Assembly (NCBI GenBank): GCA_012727515.1
Contig: JAAYGZ010000303.1
Span: 1 to 6,039 of the forward strand
Direction: 5' to 3'
Length of the DNA stretch: 6,039 nt
DNA from: Desulfovibrionales bacterium
Lineage (GTDB): Bacteria > Desulfobacterota > Desulfovibrionia > Desulfovibrionales > Desulfomicrobiaceae
Positions 1 to 5,467 of the stretch are shown here, in pieces; position 1 is the stretch's first letter, and every line of letters begins with the position of its first letter. Under the pieces are notes generated by a model that saw nothing but the letters and a program-made list of their open reading frames with translations, was not told the origin of the DNA and ran no database searches. The position numbers and the translations under genes were made by a program.

Positions 1-332
1 CTCTCTAAAATGGAAGAAATCCGCGCATTGATATATCCCACCGCATCATCCAGAAGTGTTCCATAGCGATGGTCAGAAATAGCGTTTAAGGCCGTAACCA
101 TGCGCATGGTGTGAAAAACACTGCGCGTTGCCAGGGCACGAATTTCACTCATGCCAAACATGGCAGTGCCTCGTAATTTCTCATCAATTTCCGCCATTAA
201 CGTGCCCAGCTCTGCGTTGGATGCCAGCAAGTCCTTAAAATGCGCATACTGGATCCGAAAAGCACGCAAGACAGATTCCTGATCATGATGCTGCTTAGGA
301 AAAACAGCACTCAGCCACTCGCGCATTTTCAT
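1..332 (-). CDS. Probable PEP/pyruvate-binding (PPDK/PEP-synthase-like) protein, N-terminal part only
   Basis: Translating the minus strand from ATG at 332 gives 110 uninterrupted codons, and the gene runs off the left edge, so only the N-terminus is visible. It begins MKMREWLSAVFPKQ and continues with a helical stretch containing FRIQYAHFKDLLASN (about residues 26-40), a segment like EKLRGTAMFGMSEIRA and then HTMRMVTALNAIS. From memory, the FK-LL-x-N, LxGxxxFGM and V/R-x-LN-x-(L/I) pattern is typical of the helical leader found in deltaproteobacterial proteins annotated as PEP/pyruvate-binding, PPDK or PEP synthase. The catalytic ATP-grasp and phosphohistidine domains would lie outside the window, so the activity is inferred and not seen. 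A GAGG Shine-Dalgarno lies 9 bases before this ATG. An in-frame ATG at 341 directly abuts that GAGG and is less likely to be the start. The gene follows the sigma-54 activator by 27 bases on the same strand, so co-transcription is likely. Confidence 0.6.
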   Translation of the reverse strand, partial: MKMREWLSAVFPKQHHDQESVLRAFRIQYAHFKDLLASNAELGTLMAEIDEKLRGTAMFGMSEIRALATRSVFHTMRMVTALNAISDHRYGTLLDDAVGYINARISSILE

Positions 333-359
333 TGCACACATCCTCAATTAAAAATTCCA

Positions 360-2906
360 TTATTGCTCTGAACGAGCCAAAACATACCGTAATGATGGGC
401 CACGCCCCTTTTTACGCAGCAACCCTTTGCTGACAAAATCCTGCAAGTCATATTGCGCGGTTCGCACAGAAATTGCGCTTCCAAGCATACGCTGGTATGA
501 AGCACGGTTCGTGCCACCTTCGCGCAAAATATCAGGCCATGCTTCGCGTTGCCGCAAATTAAGCATTTCAAGCACATCATCATAGTCTCCATGACTGGAG
601 GCAACAGAAGATTCAGCCTCATCTGGCGTTTCAGCCACATCTGTAGTGGGTACTTCATCATAGTTTTTCGGCTGAATGCTCTCTGAGTTCTGGGCTGAAG
701 TTGGTTCAGCTGCCCGGCCCAAAGAAATATGCTCCTCCAAAAGGATATTACCATCCATAAATGCCACTGAGCGGGTAATGCAATTTTTCAGTTCTCGAAT
801 ATTACCTGGCCAGTCATAATTCATTATTTTTTCTAAAGCACCGCGACTCAACTCAATATTTTTATTATGTGCAGCTGTTTGGCGCAAAAAATAACGTACC
901 AGTGCCGGAAGATCTTCCTTCCTCTGGCGCAGGGAAGGGGTATTGATCGTAATCACGGCAAGTCTATAGTATAAATCTTCACGAAATGTTCCATTTTTAG
1001 CACATTCAAGAAGGTCAACATTGGTTGCAGCAATGACTCTGGCAGTAAAAGGAATATCCTGATCACTGCCCAAAGGACGAATATGGCGCACTGAAAGAGC
1101 ACGCAACAAGGCCTGTTGCACTTTGGGAGATGCATTGCCGATTTCATCAAGATGCAAGGTTCCACCTGATGCAGCCTGAAATGCTCCCTTACGGTCTTCT
1201 TTGGCTTCTGAAAAAGCTCCTTTCACATGGCCAAACAAGGCATCTAACAAAAGATTTTCGTCAAGTGCTCCGCAATTTATTGATAAAAATGGGCCACTGG
1301 CCAACGGGCTGCTATGATGAATAGCCTCTGCTGTCAGCTCCTTGCCTGTTCCGGTCTCTCCAACAATCAGAACATCTGCCATAACCTGGGATGCTTTTTG
1401 GATCATTGCATATAAATTTCGTACAGCCTGACTCCCCCCGACAATACCACACAAAGGCTCGCTGACCTGGTTCTGATCAACAGCTCGGTTTTGCGCAATA
1501 ATTTCATCCAGACTGACTGGTTGACGCTGAAGTTGGTCAAGCATCATACATTGACGAATACCAATTTCATTTTTTGCAGATTGAAGCTGCATCAGCAGCA
1601 CATTTACCGTGTGCTGAATGTTTTGCAGTTCTTTAGGCAAAGGAGATAGATCAAGGTGCGATGTGTCTTCATTTAAGGCACGTTTTTCAATAGCAGAGCA
1701 TAATATTCGCAATGGCCGGCTGATTCGGCGATTCAGATAGAAAAAAGCACACATGCTGAGTAATATAAAAGCAAGGAGTGCAACAGATAAAGCCATGACA
1801 ACTTCATAAATAGCAGACTTAAACATAAAACTTGTATCTATACATCCAATTCCACCAATAATGGATGGAGGCAGGGATGGATCTTCCGGAAAATCAACAG
1901 GCGCATAATTAACAAAAAGATCATTATCACCAGAATATTCTTGTTTAAATAACGATCCAAGTGCAAGCTGCCCGGATTTTCCGGCTTGCACCGATGTAAC
2001 CATTGTCCAGTATCGTTCATGCAACGGACTGGGCCTGAATGCAGAATCAAATCCTGGGCGGCCAATATCGCCTTGCAGGCCAGAACGTAATGCATCTATG
2101 GACAGCCTGGATCGCTGCCCACCATTTGCCCCTGATTCAAACAGCATCCATCCTGCTTCATCAAAAAAGAAACTGAGTACACGTTCTTTTTCTTGTGGAA
2201 ATATATATAGTGGAGATTGTTGCGAGCTATACATATGCATTATTTTTTGTAGTTCACCAAGATCAACAGACAATGTGACAATTCCAGCAGATCGCCCAAG
2301 TGCATCATATGCACGTGTTGTGAGTCGGATCACAGATATTTCCAAATTTTGCATTGATTCATTGTGCGGCACAGAAGAATAATACACCTGAACCGGTTGC
2401 TCAATCTGCACAAAATTACTCTGCCCGGCCTCATCATTTTCCTGGCGTGAAAAAACACCGAATTTCGATGCTGAGGCCTGATCATCTGGCAACTGCCAGA
2501 TATGCTCTCCTGTGTTCAGCAAAACAAAATTGCGTGCAGGAGAATGGCTATGAAAGGCAACTTCGCGATACCGATTTCGTTGCGCGACAGGCTTATGCAG
2601 CCAGTATTGCCGCACCGAGTCAGCTGTGGGCTCTGTGCGTGCCAGATACAGCAGTTCATTGCGCGCTTCCAGGAGCATCTGTTTGAGTTCATAGGCCTGG
2701 GCCAGGGCGCGAGTCTGCGAATTACGCGCATAGGCCCGAACCAGATAGTGTTTGGCGATCTGATAGGTTGAAAAGGTCATGATCAACAGCACAACTGCCA
2801 TGAGCGGAACACCTAAAAGCAATAAAACCCGGGTGATACTCCACTCCTTTATGGAACGTCCAAAGTGAATGATCGGGCTGATGAGCGGTGGATGATAATA
2901 GCGCAT
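360..2906 (-). CDS. Membrane-anchored sigma-54-dependent transcriptional activator (sensor-HAMP-AAA+-winged helix)
   Basis: This 848-aa bacterial enhancer-binding protein should hydrolyse ATP to open sigma-54 RNA polymerase promoters in response to an extracytoplasmic signal. A short cytoplasmic N-terminus precedes membrane helix 1 (about 26-50). A large periplasmic sensor, probably dCache-like, follows (about 51-365; DALGRSAGIVTLSVDL near 201-216), then membrane helix 2 (367-391) and a HAMP-type linker starting RRISRPLR (393-400). The AAA+ domain (about 485-725) has Walker A GETGTGKE (516-523), a variant sigma-54 loop GAFSEA (563-568), Walker B GGTLHLDEIG (581-590), sensor I AATN (626-629), arginine finger FREDLYYRL (641-649) and GNIRELKN (711-718). 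An acidic, Ser/Glu-rich linker (about 730-775) leads to a C-terminal domain (about 778-845) with SVRTAQYDLQDFVSKG and GRGPSLRYV. This resembles a winged helix and not the usual Fis HTH. The start at 2906 has AAGGAGA 5 bases upstream. The gene is divergent from the permease operon, its likely target. Confidence 0.93.
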   Translation of the reverse strand: MRYYHPPLISPIIHFGRSIKEWSITRVLLLLGVPLMAVVLLIMTFSTYQIAKHYLVRAYARNSQTRALAQAYELKQMLLEARNELLYLARTEPTADSVRQYWLHKPVAQRNRYREVAFHSHSPARNFVLLNTGEHIWQLPDDQASASKFGVFSRQENDEAGQSNFVQIEQPVQVYYSSVPHNESMQNLEISVIRLTTRAYDALGRSAGIVTLSVDLGELQKIMHMYSSQQSPLYIFPQEKERVLSFFFDEAGWMLFESGANGGQRSRLSIDALRSGLQGDIGRPGFDSAFRPSPLHERYWTMVTSVQAGKSGQLALGSLFKQEYSGDNDLFVNYAPVDFPEDPSLPPSIIGGIGCIDTSFMFKSAIYEVVMALSVALLAFILLSMCAFFYLNRRISRPLRILCSAIEKRALNEDTSHLDLSPLPKELQNIQHTVNVLLMQLQSAKNEIGIRQCMMLDQLQRQPVSLDEIIAQNRAVDQNQVSEPLCGIVGGSQAVRNLYAMIQKASQVMADVLIVGETGTGKELTAEAIHHSSPLASGPFLSINCGALDENLLLDALFGHVKGAFSEAKEDRKGAFQAASGGTLHLDEIGNASPKVQQALLRALSVRHIRPLGSDQDIPFTARVIAATNVDLLECAKNGTFREDLYYRLAVITINTPSLRQRKEDLPALVRYFLRQTAAHNKNIELSRGALEKIMNYDWPGNIRELKNCITRSVAFMDGNILLEEHISLGRAAEPTSAQNSESIQPKNYDEVPTTDVAETPDEAESSVASSHGDYDDVLEMLNLRQREAWPDILREGGTNRASYQRMLGSAISVRTAQYDLQDFVSKGLLRKKGRGPSLRYVLARSEQ

Positions 2907-2972
2907 GGAATCTCCTTGTCATGCAATACACGCAAAAATATCGCTTTATCTGGCCACTACAGGTTCTTTAAA

Positions 2973-2987
2973 TTTTGCGCAATAATT
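2973..2987. promoter_or_regulatory. Candidate activator-binding palindrome (TTGCGCAA core)
   Basis: A perfect 8-bp palindrome TTGCGCAA (2975-2982) extends imperfectly into AT flanks (ATTTTGCGCAATAAT) in the divergent intergenic region. Its centre is about 80 bases upstream of the transcription start predicted from the sigma-54 promoter, a usual distance for an enhancer site. Weak outer complementarity (ACAG at 2959-2962 and CTGT at 2997-3000) surrounds it. Assigning it to the adjacent activator is inference. The palindrome is short and could arise by chance in AT-rich DNA. Confidence 0.3.
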
Positions 2988-3011
2988 TTATCCTTGCTGT
3001 TTTTATACATA

Positions 3012-3067
3012 TTATCACGCAGAAAAACGATATGGCCCACCCTTTGCTATTTCCTTCTTATCACGCA
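3012..3067. repeat. 10-bp direct repeat TTATCACGCA flanking the sigma-54 promoter
   Basis: TTATCACGCA occurs exactly at 3012-3021 and again at 3058-3067, 46 bases apart, on either side of the sigma-54 promoter. The second copy lies over the predicted transcription start. A degenerate copy, TTGTCATGCA (8 of 10 matches), sits at 2916-2925, just upstream of the divergent regulator's ribosome site. Repeated sites of this kind in a divergent control region could be operators for the adjacent regulator or another factor. This role is inferred from position only. Confidence 0.4.
3033..3048 (+). promoter_or_regulatory. Sigma-54 (RpoN) promoter of the permease operon
   Basis: TGGCCCACCCTTTGCT matches the sigma-54 consensus TGGCAC-N5-TTGCW with one mismatch in the -24 block (C for A). 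It keeps the invariant GG (3034-3035) and GC (3046-3047) exactly ten bases apart. Transcription should start about 12 bases after the GC, near 3059, leaving a leader of about 77 bases before the ATG at 3136. It points toward the permease operon and lies beside a divergent gene for a sigma-54 activator, which strongly supports the call. Confidence 0.85.
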
Positions 3068-3135
3068 AGGGCCGCACACCATTGGGAAGTGCACCCAGGA
3101 AACCAAGCAATCTGCAACACGTTGAGGAGGAATCC

Positions 3136-3435
3136 ATGAAAATGAAGTTACGCAAACTCTGGTGGTCACTTATGACGCTGCTGGTGCTCAGCCCGAGCAT
3201 CACCTTTGCCGCAGGCGGAGGAGAAGCCGCCCCCATCGTTATTGTCGCGGACACGCGCAAGCTCAGTGGTATTATGGCCTGGTGGGCCAACCTGTACAAT
3301 GAAAGTCATTTTCAGTTCATGATCCTGACCATTATTATTATCCCTATTACAGGAGTTGTCTTTGGCATTCTGGCCGACATTGTCATGTCCCACATCGGTA
3401 TTGACTTAAAGTCCAAGAACCTGCCCGGACACTAA
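3136..3435 (+). CDS. Small exported membrane protein, first gene of the TauE operon
   Basis: I do not recognise a named family for this 99-aa protein. The N-terminus has basic residues (MKMKLRK) followed by a hydrophobic core and SITFA-AGGG, consistent with a signal peptide cleaved near residue 25, though it could also remain as an anchor. A polar, possibly periplasmic stretch (about 27-58, containing MAWWANLYNES) is followed by one strong membrane helix (about 61-84, FMILTIIIIPITGVVFGILA) and a short tail ending KSKNLPGH. The ATG at 3136 was chosen because GAGGAGG (3124-3130) lies 5 bases upstream. A longer TTG-start reading from 3082 has no comparable site and would bury the signal peptide. 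The gene is 31 bases upstream of the TauE/SafE permease and is the first gene after the sigma-54 promoter, so it may be a partner or assembly subunit of that permease. That role is inference. Confidence 0.85.
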   Translation: MKMKLRKLWWSLMTLLVLSPSITFAAGGGEAAPIVIVADTRKLSGIMAWWANLYNESHFQFMILTIIIIPITGVVFGILADIVMSHIGIDLKSKNLPGH

Positions 3436-3466
3436 ACCACACAATAAACCCTAAGGAGATATAACA

Positions 3467-4519
3467 ATGGAATGGCTCTATGTTCTCATGCCCATAGCTG
3501 GCGTTAAAATTTTCTGGCCCGGTCTTATTATTCTTGGCATTGGTGTTGGTATTATTGGTGGATTCTTTGGCATGGGCGGCGCGTGGATGGTTACGCCCGG
3601 CCTGAATATTCTTGGCTTTCCCATGGCCTTTGCCATTGGCACTGATATAGCGCACATGGCTGGAAAATCCCTCATTTCCACCATGCGCCACGGCAAATTC
3701 GGTAATGTTGACTACAAACTCGGCCTGATCATGCTTGTCGGCACAGTGGTCGGCTTTGAAATAGGCGCCCAGATGGTCATGTGGCTGGAACGACTGGGCA
3801 GTGTCGAAAAAGTTGTGCGCTGGCTCTATATCGCCCTTTTGGCTGGTATTGCCTGGATGGTCTTTCATGACGTGGCCAAGCGCAGAAAAATGGAACGTGC
3901 TGCCGCTGCCAAGGGCGAGACCCTTGATGAAAGCGTTCAGGGCATCAACTGGGCAGCCACTTTGCACAGGATCAAGATTCCACCTATGGTCCATCTTAAG
4001 GAAGCAGGCATTTACTGTTCCGCATGGCTCCCGATTATTGTAAGTTTTCTGACTGGCTGGCTGGCTGGTATCCTGGGCATTGGCGGCGGTCTGATCCGTA
4101 TGCCTGCTCTTATTTATCTCATTGGCTGTCCGACTCATGTCGCTGTTGGCACCGACCTTTTTGAAGTGGCTATTTCCGGCTTGTATGGCGCGGCAACATA
4201 TACATGGAAGGGACGTACAGAGCTTGTTGCAGCCATGATCATGCTTGTGGGCGCTGCCATGGGCGCTCAGGTTGGCGCTGTGGCCACAAAATATATCAAG
4301 GGCTACGGCATTCGTATTGCTTTTGGTCTGGCTGTTGTAGGCTGTGCAGTCTCCATTCTTCTCAAGCTGGTTAAGCCCTGGCTCCCGGCATACGCAAGGC
4401 TCCTGGACAATGCGTCCACCACCCTGGTGCTTGGCCTGGTCACGGCAATGTCCATCTACATCTTTGTTCGCATGGTCCAGGGAGCAAAGAGAGAACTTGC
4501 CATGAAGAAGAACAACTAG
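3467..4519 (+). CDS. TauE/SafE family (DUF81) membrane permease, probable sulfur-compound or anion transporter
   Basis: This 350-aa inner-membrane protein belongs to the TauE/SafE family, whose characterised members move sulfite, sulfonates, sulfoacetate or related anions. It shows the family's duplicated architecture. GIIGGFFGMGGAWMVTP (28-44) is echoed by GWLAGILGIGGGLIRMP (197-213), and AFAIGTD (54-60) by VAVGTD (225-230). About eight or nine hydrophobic segments are visible (near 15-35, 45-62, 84-105, 117-135, 184-205, 214-235, 252-272, 281-301 and 317-337). A basic, probably cytoplasmic loop of about 45 residues (136-182) separates the halves, which is longer than in compact homologues. 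The start has AAGGAG (3453-3458) 8 bases upstream. It sits between small envelope proteins in an apparent sigma-54 operon. Direction and substrate cannot be read from the sequence; sulfate, sulfite or a sulfonate are the obvious candidates in a sulfate reducer. Confidence 0.93.
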   Translation: MEWLYVLMPIAGVKIFWPGLIILGIGVGIIGGFFGMGGAWMVTPGLNILGFPMAFAIGTDIAHMAGKSLISTMRHGKFGNVDYKLGLIMLVGTVVGFEIGAQMVMWLERLGSVEKVVRWLYIALLAGIAWMVFHDVAKRRKMERAAAAKGETLDESVQGINWAATLHRIKIPPMVHLKEAGIYCSAWLPIIVSFLTGWLAGILGIGGGLIRMPALIYLIGCPTHVAVGTDLFEVAISGLYGAATYTWKGRTELVAAMIMLVGAAMGAQVGAVATKYIKGYGIRIAFGLAVVGCAVSILLKLVKPWLPAYARLLDNASTTLVLGLVTAMSIYIFVRMVQGAKRELAMKKNN

Positions 4520-4549
4520 CCGTGTATGCTCATTTTTAAGGAGACAACC

Positions 4550-5161
4550 ATGAAAATTACCACCACCTTACTCGGACTGATCGCTGCAATACTGATGCTG
4601 GGATCCTTGGGCTGCGATGAATATGGCAAGGTTGACCAAGGACGTGTCGTGGAGTTCGACAAAGAAAAACAAACTGTTACCGTGATTCAGGACAAGGCTA
4701 TGGATGCGCAGCATCCTGACTATTCTATTCTGCCAGCCCATACCTATACAATGCCCACAGAGCGAATGGAGCGTGGCGCAGACCCAAAGGCCGGGTATCG
4801 CATCAAGTTGGATGTGGATAAAAAATATGTGAAACTCTACAATCCAGACACACAGGATTTTGATGAGCTGACCATTGAACTCATTGATGTGCAGAAGAAC
4901 ATCGCCAGGGATCATCCGCTGGTATTTGACAAGGAAGCCAATAAGCCCAAGGCGTTTCCGGTTATTGATAAGGACAAAAAGGCCATCACCATTTACTCTG
5001 AGCGTCAGAAATTGCTGGCCACCTTTGGTGTGCCCGATGAATACATCAACCTCCCTGACAAAACATGGGATGCTGGCGATGAAGTGCGCGTATACTATAA
5101 GACAGAAGGCGTTGCCATCCGCTTCATGAATATCTCCAAGACAGATATCTTCAAAAAATAA
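4550..5161 (+). CDS. Putative lipoprotein, DUF4881-like
   Basis: The protein has 203 residues. A short basic N-terminus and hydrophobic core end in LGSLGC, with Cys22 as the likely lipidated residue. The lipobox is slightly atypical because Ser, not Leu, is at -3. Residues after the Cys are Asp-Glu; in E. coli an Asp at +2 favours inner-membrane retention. The mature part is charged and apparently beta-rich. Two similar hairpin-like segments, VVEFDKEKQTVTV (about 33-45) and FPVIDKDKKAITI (about 139-151), suggest an internal duplication. Size and sequence fit my recollection of DUF4881, a family seen mainly in Desulfovibrio, but I could not check this. The ATG at 4550 has AAGGAG (4538-4543) 6 bases upstream. 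An upstream in-frame ATG at 4526 lacks such a site and would spoil the signal peptide. It lies 30 bases after the permease gene, so a periplasm-facing accessory role is plausible but unproven. Confidence 0.85.
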   Translation: MKITTTLLGLIAAILMLGSLGCDEYGKVDQGRVVEFDKEKQTVTVIQDKAMDAQHPDYSILPAHTYTMPTERMERGADPKAGYRIKLDVDKKYVKLYNPDTQDFDELTIELIDVQKNIARDHPLVFDKEANKPKAFPVIDKDKKAITIYSERQKLLATFGVPDEYINLPDKTWDAGDEVRVYYKTEGVAIRFMNISKTDIFKK

Positions 5162-5170
5162 CCCCATGGT

Positions 5171-5214
5171 GGCATCGCTGTGCAGCTTCTTCCCTCCTGC
5201 TGTGCAGCGATGCC
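5171..5214 (+). promoter_or_regulatory. Intercistronic stem-loop with CCTCC (anti-Shine-Dalgarno) loop
   Basis: GGCATCGCTGTGCAGC (5171-5186) and GCTGTGCAGCGATGCC (5199-5214) form a 16-bp stem in RNA: ten Watson-Crick pairs, two tandem G-U wobbles and four more Watson-Crick pairs, closing a 12-base pyrimidine loop (TTCTTCCCTCCT). It starts 9 bases after the lipoprotein stop codon. No U-tract follows (TCTCATGATGG), so it is not a classical intrinsic terminator. More likely roles are protecting the 3' end of the upstream mRNA, partial attenuation, or control of the next gene. The loop's CCTCC (5193-5197) is complementary to the GGAGG Shine-Dalgarno at 5224-5228. Confidence 0.75.
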
Positions 5215-5233
5215 TCTCATGATGGAGGCAAAC

Positions 5234-5467
5234 ATGAGTGAATATCGTTATTTTGTACTGCACAAAGCGTTAGTGTTGGCTGTCAACCTTCTGGTCCTTG
5301 TAGCCCTGACCATATCCATGTACATGGCTGCACAAAACCCTGAGGAATTTACACTGGAATTTCTTAAATTCTTTGGCGTGCTGCTTATACCCACAGTTGT
5401 ACTCGGCATCTGGGGCAAGCGCAGACTGCGTCGCCAACTTGAATCCTTACCCATGGACCCAGCATGA
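5234..5467 (+). CDS. Small two-helix membrane protein, unknown function
   Basis: This 77-aa protein has two hydrophobic segments, about 11-33 (ALVLAVNLLVLVALTISMYM) and about 44-61 (LKFFGVLLIPTVVLGIWG). They are joined by an acidic turn (AAQNPEEFTLEF), and a very basic stretch, GKRRLRRQLE, follows the second helix. By the positive-inside rule both ends face the cytoplasm. I do not recognise a named family. The ATG at 5234 was chosen because GGAGG (5224-5228) lies 5 bases upstream. Longer in-frame readings start inside the upstream stem-loop. Its TGA overlaps the next gene's ATG as ATGA, so the two are probably translationally coupled and may form one membrane complex. Confidence 0.82.
   Translation: MSEYRYFVLHKALVLAVNLLVLVALTISMYMAAQNPEEFTLEFLKFFGVLLIPTVVLGIWGKRRLRRQLESLPMDPA

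Noticed and set aside
3069..3096. Possible leader hairpin (GGGCCGCAC pairing with GTGCACCC)
   Set aside because: Only short paired blocks (GGG/CCC and GCAC/GTGC) separated by mismatches; too weak to support as a riboswitch or attenuator.
3090..3108. GG-N10-GC pattern on the minus strand (TGGTTTCCTGGGTGCA) as a sigma-54 promoter for the regulator
   Set aside because: The -24 block has T for C after TGG and the -12 block is GTGC instead of TTGC. It also lies about 190 bases from the regulator start, so it is probably chance.
3383..4138. Long minus-strand open reading frame (251 codons) opposite the permease gene
   Set aside because: It lies wholly antisense to a clear TauE/SafE gene, its translation is Asn/His/Ala-rich with no family-like motifs, and no ribosome site is evident.
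4526..4549. Upstream ATG as the start of the lipoprotein
   Set aside because: It has no Shine-Dalgarno and would place charged residues before the signal peptide; the ATG at 4550 has AAGGAG at good spacing.
5171..5220. The stem-loop as an intrinsic transcription terminator
   Set aside because: No run of T follows the stem, and two further genes continue on the same strand immediately downstream.
4568..5263. Minus-strand open reading frame of 231 codons opposite the lipoprotein gene
   Set aside because: It is antisense to a gene with a good ribosome site and lipoprotein signal, and its translation has no recognisable domain or signal.
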